In this document: one piece after another, positions 44,201-53,595 of the stretch | Layout: every line of letters starts with the position of its first letter | How positions within the stretch are numbered: the stretch's first letter is position 1 | DNA from: Demequina sp. B12 | Lineage (GTDB): Bacteria > Actinomycetota > Actinomycetes > Actinomycetales > Demequinaceae | NCBI RefSeq assembly: GCF_028823635.1 | Contig: NZ_JAPEHU010000001.1 | Coordinates: forward strand, 186,001 to 250,000 | DNA length: 64,000 bases | Direction of reading: 5' to 3' | The notes under the pieces: model-generated | Databases searched by the model: none | Seen by the model: the letters and a program-made list of their open reading frames with translations, nothing else | What the model was told of the DNA's origin: nothing | Program-made: the position numbers and the translations under genes

Positions 44201-47200
44201 CAGTCATCTCGTCAGTACATGGCACCGCGTCTGTGGTGACATACACGTCGAGGACACCGCCACCGGCGGGGTGGTTCTGGAACGATGCCACGGGGTCCAC
44301 GAGGATGGGGCCCCACTGGGAGCCGCGGTCGAGTTGCGGCGGCAACACGGTTTGGTCGCCTACCGCCGGCAAACGGTCGACAGCGACCAGCGTGGTCAAT
44401 GGCACGTTTCCGGTGTTCTGGAGGCTCAGACGCCACGTTTCGATCTGGCCTTCCTGGGTGCGGGGCACACAGGGCGAGGCGAAGAACCCGTCGGCCGGTT
44501 CGCCGGTCGTGGGGTCGCAAGCCACATCGGTGGCGCCGTCGACGAAGGCGCCCAGGGTGTAGTCCGGGTTGTCGGTGTCACCCGCCCGGACGTACTTCAC
44601 GGTGCGGATCGCACCTCCCTCGGCAACCGCGTTGGTCGCTTCTCCTTCGCAGGTCTCGAAGTAGTTCGCGGGATCGCCGTCGTCGGTTTCGCAGTAGTCG
44701 AACGACCGGTCCCCGTCGATCACAGCGGTGTTCGTGAACGTGACTGACGGCGAGATACCTGCCTGCGGAACCATCTGAATGGTGATCGTGAAGCTGGCCC
44801 CCACCGCGAGCGCCACCTGCTCACCGGGGTAACTGAACTCGATCTCGTCAGGGTCTCCAGTCGCGGGCGTCGGCGTGATCGTCACGTCATCCACATCGGT
44901 CGACGGGGCCACCCATGGCGCGGGCAACGGCTCGGCTGCGGAGTCGTCGAGAGTGAACGAATACGGGCTGTCGCCGGCAAGGATCACGTTCTCGTTGATG
45001 ATCAGGTCAGGGTTGCCGTCACCGTCAGAGTCCGGGATGAGGTCCGTGAAGACGGGGTTATAGATGGGCGTCTCACCGGTGTTGGTGAACGTCAGCTCGA
45101 ACTCGATGGGAGCACCAGGGCTCAACAGTTGCGCTGGGTCGTCGGGACCACCGGGTGACTTCACGACCTCTGCGGAGGTGATGGAGTGCTCGTAGATGAC
45201 CGTCGCATCGTCTTCAGCATCGTTGCTGCTGATACCCAGGTCGGTACCGCCGTCTTCGCCGAGCAACGCAGTGATTTCGCCGTAAATCTCGTTCACCGAG
45301 TGGCCGGCAAGGGTCTCTCCGGGAGCGGCGAGGTTGCCCACGAGGTCCGTGGGAGGAGCGTCTCCGGTGAGCATGACGTCGCGTCGCTTGACCACCACGG
45401 GAACGGACTGGAAGGGGTTCCAGGGGTTGTCCCATGCGTCAGCCGAGCTGAAGGTGAATACCAGGCCGTTCACGTCCTCGGCGGTGTAGGAACCTGGCAG
45501 CGTGGGGACGCCAGTACCGTCGTAGGAGTCCGCAGCAAGGCCGGAATAGGTAGCAGTGCCGTCCGTCTCCGCGGTGCGTTCACAACCGCCAGAGATGGCG
45601 CCGCCCAGGCTCCCCGAGATGGGGTTCTCTGAGTTCAAGCACACCTGCATCACGGTGTTCTCGATTGGCACGGTGCGGAAGAACGCGTCATCGACCCGCA
45701 CGAACTCGTACACGTTCCAGAAGCTGGGATCCAGGTCACTCACCGTCATGGTCACGGGGCGCGCGCCGGCCGTCGGCACCACTCCCAGCCACATAATGAA
45801 CTCATCGCTGGATTCGGGGGTGGTCTCCACCTGGGTATAGGGGTCCTGCCAGGTGCTCATGTCCGCCGGAGCTGAGTCCGTGAAGCCCTTGGTCACGGCA
45901 ACAGCGACCTCAAACTCGTCGAGCAGGACGTCCGCAGGAATGTCATCGGTCGTCACCGGCTCAGCCGCAGCATCGTCCACGGTGCCGGTCACCACGTTGT
46001 TGACCAACTGGCCGGCGTACACGATCTCATCGTCCGGATCATTCAATGTGTTGCCGCGGTACCGGTCCGTTTCCCGCAGTTGCAGCAAGAAGTCGATGGA
46101 CCCGGTCGCGTTGGGGTGAATACCGCCAGTGGTGGGATCGCCTGCGCCCAAAGCCGGCTCATTGCGGCCGTGGAAGATGAGTTCCAGACCCACAACATCG
46201 GCCATCTCCGTCAGGCCCCACACATTGACAGCAGTGTTCATGTCGCTTGTCGACAGGCAAGGCGTAGCCGACTCGTCGCAGTACATGTTTAACGTGAAAC
46301 CATCGGCGCCGTCCGGCAGGACGATGTCTTCAATGCTCTCAATGTTGAACACGTCAGACATCAGCAACGTGTCGGGGTCAGGGCGGTCCAGCGTAGGCCG
46401 GTCCTCGAGCGACAACTCGTCGACATAGGCAATCTGCGAATCGTTGGTGACCGTCAGGCCCACACCCGTGTGCGGGTAGAAGGACGGCTGCGTGCCCACC
46501 GGCGGAATACCCACCGGAGAGCCGTCCCACGTCTTGGTGGCACTCACCGACAGGTCTGCAGCGGTGATGACGATGTTGGTGCCGTCTGTGACCGTGGAGT
46601 CGCCGTTGACGGTGGACTCCGACTGAGCAGCGGCAGTGTTGCCCACATCGCCGGGGTCCGTCAGGTTGTACACAATCGACTCGTCCACAGGAACGGCGTT
46701 GTCGCTACGTAGCCAGTCACGGACACGGAACCGCAAGTCCACAGTCCTGCCGTCGCTCTGGTCCGAACGGGCCACACCGGAACCCACCGGCGGCACAATC
46801 TCTCCGGACACCGTGGCGCGCGAGTCGCTATCCGGGTTCTCAATGAAGATCACCCGAACAGCCACGGTCGTGGACTGCTCACTTTGGTTGAGGTTGAACT
46901 CTGGCATTGCGCCCTGGCATGCCGCTGTCGCACTGCCGTCGATGACGCCATCGCACACAGTGTTCGCGGGCGTGACCCACTGACCAGTGTCGCCGTTGAA
47001 GATCTGCACCGCGTCGACGGCGTCGTACTGCAACAACGGGTCTGTGACGGAGACTCGCACCAAGTCAAAGGCGTCGTAGAAGCTGTCGCTCGAGTCGAAC
47101 GGCACACCCGTGTCCGCGGCAGGAGCATCGGCCTCATCGACGATCGTCATCTGGTCCACGTTGGCCACGCCGCCGGTTGACCAGAGAATCCGCGCGTTCG

Positions 47201-49526
47201 TGGTTTGGTGCGAGCGTCCAGGGATGCTGGCGTCGAGGTCACCTGAGTTGGTCACGAACGTCTTGTCGATGTCCGGCCCATTGCCGTCGGGGTCAGGCTC
47301 TTCTACCGTGACCGGGGCACACGCTTCCGCAGGCGCCTCGGGCGTCACGGGGTCGCCGGAGCCTCCGGTGCCTTCCGCATCGGTCACCGCACAGTTCGTC
47401 AGTTCGACTAGCCCGTCGTCGCCCCAGTCGACCGTGGCCAACCAGTCCTGGTCCAGCCCCATGACGACGTTGGGCTTGAACTCTGTTCCCGGGTCGAACG
47501 GCTCGTCAGGATTCGTGGGGGTGTACACGAACTGGAGACCGCCGATGTCCTCCGGATTGGGTGGCGGGAACGTGTAGTTGAAGACACCATCACCCACTGT
47601 GGGAGTCGTCAGTTGCACCCAGGAGTCCGTGGTCGTGTCGTAATAGTTCACCGTTAGCGTGGTGCCTGCAGGCACCGACACATCCACGATGGAGTCCGGG
47701 TTGAAGGCATCCCAGAAATCAGAGTTCTCCGGGTCAATGGGGTCCTGGACGATGATCTCGTCAGCCCCCACCGTGGAATAGGGGTCATCAGTGTTGCCGT
47801 CCACGGGGTCGCCTGCAATACCGCCCGACAGTTGCAACACCACCCAGTTCCCGGCCCACCCCAACACGTCGCTGGGGGTAATGGTTTTGCCGGTCACGGT
47901 GTCAATGTGCTCGTCGAATGCGAACAGCGTGTCGTTGTCGGCATCGGTGCCGTTCACGCCGTCCTCCGTGGTTCCAGTGACCGACACCTCATTCAGGTAG
48001 TCGGCTTGTTCAACACCATCCAGTGGGGGAGTGCCAATGATGACGGGGACCGATGCATCGGTTCCGCCAGGAGGAATAGGTTCGCCATCAGTGCTGGTAA
48101 AGGTGATAGAGAAGCTGGTCACCGTGGTGACATCAACGCCGGTCAGGTCCGGAATCTCTCCATCATCAAGATCGATCACCACCGGCCCACCGGTGGTCTG
48201 CAGCGTGAGCGTCCCCTCTTCCGCCTCCTCCGGGAACACGACCGGCCCGTCAAACCCTTCAAAGTGGAGGCCATCGGGAGAGAACACACCTGGGTCAGGT
48301 TCCGTGATGGTCAACGACTCGACCGGGAGCGAACCGTCCACTCCCGCGGTGATCGTGGCAACAGAGGACTCACCATGCACCACAAAGTCAGGGTCAAAGT
48401 CCTTGTCGATCGCGACCGTCGGAATGTTGGTCTCGATCGTGTAGTCCGCTTCGTTCGAAGTTCCTGTGGCGGTGTCGTCGTCACGATTGACCTCAGAACC
48501 TGCCCAGTTCATGACCACCGTATCGTCGGTGAGGGTGCCCGGGTCTTCCTGGACCAGGTCGAGCTCAATGCCGGCCGTGGCATCCTCGGCGATGCGGGGC
48601 GCGGTGCCGTCGTCGAGGAACTCCACCTCGACGCCGGTCACCGTCGCGGGATCGATGCCCGTGAGGTCAACGGTGAACGGCAGCGGAGTCACCGAAGCGA
48701 TGTCGAGGGTTTGCGACACCGGGCCACCGGTCGTGTTCACCGTGATCGTGACCTGGTCCGCGCCGTCAGGAATTTCCGTGATGCGGATTGCCTCGAGATC
48801 GAGGTAATCGAACGTGTTGCTCGCGGACCCGGGCGCTGGGTCAATGATCGCGAAGCTGTCCGCCCCCGTCTCCGAACTGTTCTGCGCGTTGATCGTGGCG
48901 GTCGTCAGTTCGCCTTCACGGGCGGTGCCAGAGGTGGGGTCAAAGCTCTTGTCGACCGTCGTGGCCAGGTCCAGCGGCACGTCGATCGTGATGGGCCAAT
49001 CAGAGGTCTGGGGCCCGTTCGTGGCGTTCGTGGCGTCGAATGAACCGGTGTTCACCAACTCCACCCCCGAGTAGTCATAGTCGGCATCATCCGGAACCTT
49101 CACGGGAATCGTGATGGTGGTGATGTTTCCCGCGGTCATACCTGAGCCGGGGTTCGCGATGTCCTCGAAATCCTTGATGAAGTCAATCTCGAACGCATCG
49201 TCCACGCCGTCGCCGGTGGTGTCTGAGGTGATGATCGAGAACGGGTCCTCTCCCACGATCGTGGGTGTTCCGTTGAGCACCAGGGGCGGAGGCAAGGTGT
49301 CGGTGACCGCGGCGTCATAACAGTTGGCCACATTGCATGTGACCTCAATGACGTAGTTGAAGGTCGCGCCTGGCGCCAGCGGCATTGACTCGGGGCCAGG
49401 GCCTGTCTTGGTGATCGACACCGTCGAGTCTGGCGGTGCCGCAGAGGCCGGAACCGCGCTCACTAGTAGACCTGTCGTGGCCAAGACTCCGACCAACAAC
49501 GCCGATACAGAACTCCGAGTCCGCAT
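41253..49526 (-). CDS. Giant LPxTG surface protein with DUF11-like and DUF5979-like repeats
   Basis: 2,757 aa. Signal peptide (MRTRSSVSALLVGVLATTGL...SAAPP), then ~1,900 residues of Asp/Thr-rich beta-sandwich modules that begin like DUF11 domains (VSITKTGPGPESMPLAPGATFNYVIEVTC). Near the C-terminus come about seven ~100-residue modules, each starting (G/A)xLxVxK and holding a pair of Cys (for example VHVECT...STCVVTET), the DUF5979 pattern. The end is LPLTG, one hydrophobic helix and ARRREF, so it is wall-anchored by a sortase not encoded here. Likely a long adhesin or stalk. GGAGG precedes the ATG. Confidence 0.9.
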   Translation of the reverse strand: MRTRSSVSALLVGVLATTGLLVSAVPASAAPPDSTVSITKTGPGPESMPLAPGATFNYVIEVTCNVANCYDAAVTDTLPPPLVLNGTPTIVGEDPFSIITSDTTGDGVDDAFEIDFIKDFEDIANPGSGMTAGNITTITIPVKVPDDADYDYSGVELVNTGSFDATNATNGPQTSDWPITIDVPLDLATTVDKSFDPTSGTAREGELTTATINAQNSSETGADSFAIIDPAPGSASNTFDYLDLEAIRITEIPDGADQVTITVNTTGGPVSQTLDIASVTPLPFTVDLTGIDPATVTGVEVEFLDDGTAPRIAEDATAGIELDLVQEDPGTLTDDTVVMNWAGSEVNRDDDTATGTSNEADYTIETNIPTVAIDKDFDPDFVVHGESSVATITAGVDGSLPVESLTITEPDPGVFSPDGLHFEGFDGPVVFPEEAEEGTLTLQTTGGPVVIDLDDGEIPDLTGVDVTTVTSFSITFTSTDGEPIPPGGTDASVPVIIGTPPLDGVEQADYLNEVSVTGTTEDGVNGTDADNDTLFAFDEHIDTVTGKTITPSDVLGWAGNWVVLQLSGGIAGDPVDGNTDDPYSTVGADEIIVQDPIDPENSDFWDAFNPDSIVDVSVPAGTTLTVNYYDTTTDSWVQLTTPTVGDGVFNYTFPPPNPEDIGGLQFVYTPTNPDEPFDPGTEFKPNVVMGLDQDWLATVDWGDDGLVELTNCAVTDAEGTGGSGDPVTPEAPAEACAPVTVEEPDPDGNGPDIDKTFVTNSGDLDASIPGRSHQTTNARILWSTGGVANVDQMTIVDEADAPAADTGVPFDSSDSFYDAFDLVRVSVTDPLLQYDAVDAVQIFNGDTGQWVTPANTVCDGVIDGSATAACQGAMPEFNLNQSEQSTTVAVRVIFIENPDSDSRATVSGEIVPPVGSGVARSDQSDGRTVDLRFRVRDWLRSDNAVPVDESIVYNLTDPGDVGNTAAAQSESTVNGDSTVTDGTNIVITAADLSVSATKTWDGSPVGIPPVGTQPSFYPHTGVGLTVTNDSQIAYVDELSLEDRPTLDRPDPDTLLMSDVFNIESIEDIVLPDGADGFTLNMYCDESATPCLSTSDMNTAVNVWGLTEMADVVGLELIFHGRNEPALGAGDPTTGGIHPNATGSIDFLLQLRETDRYRGNTLNDPDDEIVYAGQLVNNVVTGTVDDAAAEPVTTDDIPADVLLDEFEVAVAVTKGFTDSAPADMSTWQDPYTQVETTPESSDEFIMWLGVVPTAGARPVTMTVSDLDPSFWNVYEFVRVDDAFFRTVPIENTVMQVCLNSENPISGSLGGAISGGCERTAETDGTATYSGLAADSYDGTGVPTLPGSYTAEDVNGLVFTFSSADAWDNPWNPFQSVPVVVKRRDVMLTGDAPPTDLVGNLAAPGETLAGHSVNEIYGEITALLGEDGGTDLGISSNDAEDDATVIYEHSITSAEVVKSPGGPDDPAQLLSPGAPIEFELTFTNTGETPIYNPVFTDLIPDSDGDGNPDLIINENVILAGDSPYSFTLDDSAAEPLPAPWVAPSTDVDDVTITPTPATGDPDEIEFSYPGEQVALAVGASFTITIQMVPQAGISPSVTFTNTAVIDGDRSFDYCETDDGDPANYFETCEGEATNAVAEGGAIRTVKYVRAGDTDNPDYTLGAFVDGATDVACDPTTGEPADGFFASPCVPRTQEGQIETWRLSLQNTGNVPLTTLVAVDRLPAVGDQTVLPPQLDRGSQWGPILVDPVASFQNHPAGGGVLDVYVTTDAVPCTDEMTGGDCGGAWLDWDTYTGDLADVTGIMYVATFPDDTPLLPREYLTVDVETMTPGVRPPSEDSIAYNSVAVSAVTETGTQVAATEGVKVGVALATGSIAISKALDGDGADEYALDDYTVELVCTVDIDGETVEVIRDEYTLTAGDPATVVDTLPTGATCTLEESDYGQWDTTIDPDEVVVPFGDSEEVSIELTNVYRLASLEVGKVVVGDDGGSGVDPGEAGEFLIGVACVYRDEYVTATNTDDWVPLDGYPMIMTVSLEHLESVVLDDLPAGATCIAGEYPEHGASRVGIVWENDTDFGFVVEEADGELIYMDELLTLTPNAGTEEAPEPTNFIEFINQFASGELEISKTLSGPGADAHVGEEYQVAVYCEAVDPDDPDHIVVTFDDTVTVVGGETTTVGGILVGSECVLTEEQPDEGGPDQWVFDPAQDGDTSIGVVTIEDDGTDTPVAQIAVDNRYEVPTELVVDKIVDGPILNEAGDIPDVGPFAIEVVCTYAEGTPYEREVFAAEFASNDPGTPMMFDLMHGESETLTDLPTGTVCDVTETDTASASESTVTVHPAGETAETSTGTATSIGLNETGIFTTNRVTFTNTYPIGALVVTKEVTGDGAAERGDGPFIVHVECTSDEFGITSYTGDLTLGGDQPLEATVTNILAPSTCVVTETDDAGADTVTYTPGEPGDSSATVQVLDGEEAEAAAVTVTNFFEAFASLEVTKTVDESVMDAEGNVPDLGPYWIAVQCVYDEGGVNEHPVYADGYGPLAPMIAALDNGETAVFENLPANSSCTVTELYNGGAASTTVTVVTADAEPTVTDGAQADLVLTPGDTNSAEVLNVFAVGSLELVKEIVGAGAEDATEPFAFTIECTWERPDVDPVTTYSGTVVLGGGAPLTATIDGIAAGSVCIVTETDNGGADDTRLVPAGDGDVEASVTIGADATVTVTAYNQFDEDATGVLPLTGYQGWWILMMALLTLGLGGALILIARRREF

Positions 49527-49660
49527 GGGACCTCCTTGTGCTCACCCACCGGGTGCACGCAGATGGCGCACCGCTGCACGTTTTCTCACGGTATACGACA
49601 CCTCACATATCGGCAGAAGTTGAGGTTCCCTGTAATGAAGATGGGATTTAAGATATCGGC

Positions 49661-50317
49661 ATGCCACGGAAGACCAGGCGTGACGCGGTCGCGAATCGCG
49701 AGCGCCTGATCGAAGCCGCCTTTGACCTACTCGCTCAACGTGACGCCGATCTTTCTGTGCGGGAACTCGCTTTACATACCGGCCACGGCGTGGGGACCGC
49801 CTACCGTCATTTCCCCAGTCACGACGACCTGATTCGTGCGCTTTATGACACCGCATGGGAACGCATCACCGCATCGGTCGCTGATCTGCCTCCCAGCACG
49901 ACTGCATGGGGGCACCTGGTCGCATTGCTCGACAAAACCACCACGACGCTTGCCGACTTCCCCGCAGTGCGCGCTGTGATGCGCCGCATGTACGACATCG
50001 ACCCTGACTACGCCCCCGCCGCTGGGATGGCCGCAACACTGCAGTCGCTCATCGACGCTGCGGTGGCAGAAGGTGCGATGCGTCCCGGAATCACGGGCGG
50101 AGACCTTGCGCTGACCGCGTTCGCTCTTGGAGGCATGGTCGGCAACCCCAGTGCGCCCGAACGCGAGATGCTGCGCCGCCACCTGGTGGTGTTCCTCGAT
50201 GGTCTGCGCGCCGACGGACACGCCACGGACCTGCCCGCGACCACCATGAACCCGCGCCAGTTCCACACGTTCGTCCACCGGTCCAACGCCCCTGCAAAGC
50301 CCGCGCATCACCCGTAA
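49661..50317 (+). CDS. TetR-family transcriptional regulator
   Basis: 218 aa. The N-terminal HTH (RERLIEAAFDLLAQR...LSVRELALHTGHGVGTAYRHFPSHDDLIRALYD, ~12-62) is canonical; the C-terminal ligand domain is diverged. Divergent from the giant surface-protein gene with a 134-bp gap, so that gene is a candidate target. TAAGAT (49649-49654) ends 6 nt before the ATG. ATATCGGCA occurs twice in the gap (49607, 49653). Confidence 0.88.
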   Translation: MPRKTRRDAVANRERLIEAAFDLLAQRDADLSVRELALHTGHGVGTAYRHFPSHDDLIRALYDTAWERITASVADLPPSTTAWGHLVALLDKTTTTLADFPAVRAVMRRMYDIDPDYAPAAGMAATLQSLIDAAVAEGAMRPGITGGDLALTAFALGGMVGNPSAPEREMLRRHLVVFLDGLRADGHATDLPATTMNPRQFHTFVHRSNAPAKPAHHP

Positions 50318-50366
50318 CCGCCAATTTTCATAGCGCCTGTCAGAGTCCTGTGGTTGGCTTGGAGCT

Positions 50367-51359
50367 ATGAAGACCACCGCACGCGTACTCGCGCTTTCGC
50401 TGATGTCCGTTCTTGTCCTGTCCGGATGCATCAAAATGGACATGAGTTTCACGGTCCATGAGGACAACACCGTCTCCGGTGACGTCGTCATGGCGGTGGA
50501 GGAAGGCACCGGCGAAGCGTTTGGCATGAGCGATGAGTCAGTGCTTGAAGAGATGTTTGCCGACACGGAGAGCCAGTTCCCCGGTGGCACCGTGGAGGAG
50601 TACAACGAGGACGGCTTTGTGGGCCAGCGCGTGTCTTTCGACAACCAGCCGCTTGAGGACCTTGGCGGCACCGACTCCGAAATGTCCCTCATCCGTGAGG
50701 GCGACGAGTTTGTGTTCACCGGCGCAGGTGCGGGCGCAACGGACGAAACCACCGACCTGTCCCAGCTTCCCGGAACGGCGTCAGTCTCCCTGACGGTGAC
50801 GTTCCCCGGAGAGGTCACGGAGACGAACGGCACGATCGCGGAAGACGACCCCACCACCGTGTCGTGGGATCTGCTGACCCAGACCGAAGACATGAACGCC
50901 CGGGCCAACGCCACCGCTGATGGTGGCAGCTTCCCGCTGTGGATCATCCTTGTCGTGGGACTCGGCGTTGGTGTCGTTGCTGGTGTGGCGATCTGGCTGG
51001 GTGCACGCCGCAAGCAGGAGATTCTGGACGACGCCCCCACACAGGGTCCTGCCGACGCCACGTTTACTCCGGAGCAGGCCGATGCGACCACTGGCACAGC
51101 CCCTGTCGCCCCCACTGACGCTGCAACCACCGAGGCAGCGACCACCGAGGCAGCACCCGTCGAGGAGGCGCCAGCCACCGAGGTCGCCGCAGATGAGCCT
51201 GGGGTCGAGGAGCCAGTAGTCGAACCGGTCGCTGACGAAGCCCCGGCAACCGAGGACACCACCGCGGACGCCGCCGAGGAAGCCCCCGCCGCTTCCGACA
51301 GCGTGGAGGCGGACTCGACCGACGAGCCCACCGCAACTGACGAGCCTGAACAGAAGTGA
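50367..51359 (+). CDS. LppM-like lipoprotein with C-terminal membrane helix
   Basis: 330 aa. Signal peptide with lipobox LSGC (Cys21), an LppM-type domain (~22-180; SFTVHEDNTVSGDVVMAV), a membrane helix (~192-213, LWIILVVGLGVGVVAGVAIWLG), then a ~110-residue Ala/Glu/Pro/Thr tail in the cytoplasm. LppM proteins of mycobacteria are envelope lipoproteins. The next gene encodes a second, shorter member and starts inside this stop (GTGA). Confidence 0.8.
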   Translation: MKTTARVLALSLMSVLVLSGCIKMDMSFTVHEDNTVSGDVVMAVEEGTGEAFGMSDESVLEEMFADTESQFPGGTVEEYNEDGFVGQRVSFDNQPLEDLGGTDSEMSLIREGDEFVFTGAGAGATDETTDLSQLPGTASVSLTVTFPGEVTETNGTIAEDDPTTVSWDLLTQTEDMNARANATADGGSFPLWIILVVGLGVGVVAGVAIWLGARRKQEILDDAPTQGPADATFTPEQADATTGTAPVAPTDAATTEAATTEAAPVEEAPATEVAADEPGVEEPVVEPVADEAPATEDTTADAAEEAPAASDSVEADSTDEPTATDEPEQK

Positions 51360-52189
51360 CTCGCGCGCTCGCACGCGCCTTCGCTAGCGCAAGCATTCTC
51401 CTCGCGCTCACAGGGTGCGTGCGGGCAACCGCTGACACAACCTTTGGCGAAGACGGAACGTTCTCGCAGACCGCGATCGTTGCGTACTCAGACTCTGTGT
51501 CGGGTGAGTTGGCCGATGTCATTGGCATGGACCCCGGCGTCCTCATCGGAGGTATCGAGGACTCCCCTGAGTTCCGTGCGTTCCACGAGGAGTACCCCGA
51601 TCAGGTCACCATCTCTGACTACGACGACGGTGACCTCGCTGGTATCCAGCTTGAACTGACAGATATCCCGATCGACGCCTTCGACGAGGCCTCCACCCAG
51701 GCGCTCGGCACGCTGGGTGCATCAGCGACAGTCGCCCTGGAGGACGGTCGCTACACGGTCTCCTTCCTCAGGACTGGTCAAGATGCCGCGCAACTGCTGG
51801 CTCTGGGAAGTAGTCAGCTCGAACTCCTGGGCAGCAGCGTTGATGTAGAAGTGACGTTCACTTTCCCCGGCCCGGTGACATCCGCCACAGCCGGCGAGAT
51901 TAGCGGCAACACCGTGACCATCGGTTTCGCCGACCTGGCGACAACTCCAGAAATCCGTATCGTCGCCGACGCCGAATCCGTGTTCCCATGGGCTGCCTTA
52001 GGCACATGGGCGGCCGTGGTGGGAGCATTTGCCCTGGTCATTGGCGGTGCCGCAGCACTGGTCATCCAAGACAAGCGGGCACGCGCGCGGAACTCTCTGC
52101 CTCCACCTCAAGCAGCCCCAGAGGCTACCGGTCCGGGTGTACTCAAACCTCCGTCGGCTGCGTCGCCCTCAGGGAAGGACAGCACGTAA
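51356..52189 (+). CDS. Second LppM-like lipoprotein
   Basis: 277 aa. Lipobox LTGC (Cys21), an LppM-like beta domain (~22-205) and a membrane helix (~213-240), then a short Pro-rich tail. The same layout as the preceding gene, but sequence identity is low. The GTG start overlaps the upstream stop, so the two are made together and may form a heteromer. Confidence 0.78.
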   Translation: MTRALARAFASASILLALTGCVRATADTTFGEDGTFSQTAIVAYSDSVSGELADVIGMDPGVLIGGIEDSPEFRAFHEEYPDQVTISDYDDGDLAGIQLELTDIPIDAFDEASTQALGTLGASATVALEDGRYTVSFLRTGQDAAQLLALGSSQLELLGSSVDVEVTFTFPGPVTSATAGEISGNTVTIGFADLATTPEIRIVADAESVFPWAALGTWAAVVGAFALVIGGAAALVIQDKRARARNSLPPPQAAPEATGPGVLKPPSAASPSGKDST

Positions 52190-52219
52190 GAGCGCCATCA
52201 ACCCGCATCAGGTGAGAGC

Positions 52220-53509
52220 ATGGAATACGTGCTTTCTCCCTATCGCTCAATTCTGAGCCGGCCTGGCGCCAAATCCTTCGCCTTTTCCGGGCTGTTGTCG
52301 CGCGTGCCCATGTCGATGTTCAACATCTCCTTCATCCTCATGGTGCAGATCGAGTACGGCAGCTACGAAATGGCGGGCCGGGTAGCGGCGATCGGGATTC
52401 TGTTCTGGGCGTTGCAGACGGTGCCTACCAGCCGTCTCGCAGACCGGATTGGTCAACGTGCAGCGATGATTCCACTCGCCATGCTCCACGTCGTGGGTGC
52501 GGTCCTGGGCGTGTGGGCAGCGATCAACCAGCAGCCGGAGTGGGTGCTGTGGATTGCTGTCATCCTGGCGTCGTGCCAGGGCCCATTGGGTTCGCTGACG
52601 CGTGCACGGTGGTCGCACATGTTGAAGTCAGACGAGGACATCCACACGGCATTCGCGTTGGAGGGGGCGCTCGACGAGGTGCTGTTCATCTCCGGACCGG
52701 CATTGGCCACGATCTTGGCCACCACGGTGTGGCCCGCAGCGGGCCTAGTGGTCTCCACGAGCGCGATGGTGGTGGGTCTCACCATCCTGTTGTCCCAGCG
52801 CGCGACCGAGCCTCCTGCCCGCCGTACCTCCGGCAAGGAACACACACTGGGCCTGCGGATTCCGCGCACGATCATCGCGGTGACGTTTGTGGCATTGGGC
52901 TTGGGGGTCATGTTTGGTGCCGTCGACATCTCCGTGGTGGCTTTCGCTGAGGAGATGGGCCACAAGGGTTGGTCAGGTTTGGCGTTGGGTGTGATCGCCT
53001 TTGGCTCGTTCGTGGGTGGCTTGTTCTACGGCACGCGCCACTGGAAGACCCCGTTGTGGAAACGTCTCATCATCGGTACGGCCATGTTGGCGATCGGGAT
53101 GACGGTGCTGACGTTCTCTGTGAACTTGGTGATGCTGGCTGTCATTGGCTTCCTTGCAGGAATCGCGATCGCGCCCACCATCACCAACTGCGACACTGCG
53201 GTTCAGCGTGTGGTGAAGCGCGATCAGATCACCGAAGGTATGGGCTGGTTGCGCATCGGTCAGGGTGTGGGTGTGAGCTTTGGCGCCTGGGCTGGCGGAT
53301 ATCTGGTGGATCATCTTGATGCGCAGGCCGGCCTGTTCCTAGCTGCGGGTGCGGCGATCGCGATGATGGGCATTGCCGTGCTGACGGCGCCTGTGGTCCG
53401 CAAGGGCACTGAACGTCCTGGTATTGCGGCTGGCGACGATGCGGAGCCGCCGTCGATGCACGGCGCTGACGATTGGGTGGACACTCCGCCAATCGCACCC
53501 AACGTGTAG
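52220..53509 (+). CDS. MFS transporter
   Basis: 429 aa, twelve hydrophobic helices. Motif A-like RLADRIGQRAAMIPLAMLH (~74-92) lies between helices 2 and 3 and the second half repeats the pattern less clearly. An exporter or drug/metabolite transporter; substrate unknown. A GGTGAG ribosome site precedes the ATG. The 272-bp gap downstream contains a CRP-type site and a structured RNA-like region. Confidence 0.88.
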   Translation: MEYVLSPYRSILSRPGAKSFAFSGLLSRVPMSMFNISFILMVQIEYGSYEMAGRVAAIGILFWALQTVPTSRLADRIGQRAAMIPLAMLHVVGAVLGVWAAINQQPEWVLWIAVILASCQGPLGSLTRARWSHMLKSDEDIHTAFALEGALDEVLFISGPALATILATTVWPAAGLVVSTSAMVVGLTILLSQRATEPPARRTSGKEHTLGLRIPRTIIAVTFVALGLGVMFGAVDISVVAFAEEMGHKGWSGLALGVIAFGSFVGGLFYGTRHWKTPLWKRLIIGTAMLAIGMTVLTFSVNLVMLAVIGFLAGIAIAPTITNCDTAVQRVVKRDQITEGMGWLRIGQGVGVSFGAWAGGYLVDHLDAQAGLFLAAGAAIAMMGIAVLTAPVVRKGTERPGIAAGDDAEPPSMHGADDWVDTPPIAPNV

Positions 53510-53521
53510 TCCGGGGACGGC

Positions 53522-53539
53522 TTGTGATGGGGGTCACAA
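53522..53539. promoter_or_regulatory. CRP/GlxR-type operator
   Basis: TTGTGATGGGGGTCACAA contains TGTGA-N6-TCACA exactly and extends one pair further on each side. It begins 13 bp after the MFS stop. TAACGT (53584-53589), a possible -10, lies 45 bp downstream, so the site is placed to act on a promoter for the structured region at 53596-53740. Confidence 0.65.
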
Positions 53540-53595
53540 CAGTTCAGGGACCAACGTCCCGCGTGCATGGCACGAACCGTCCGTAACGTTATTCA

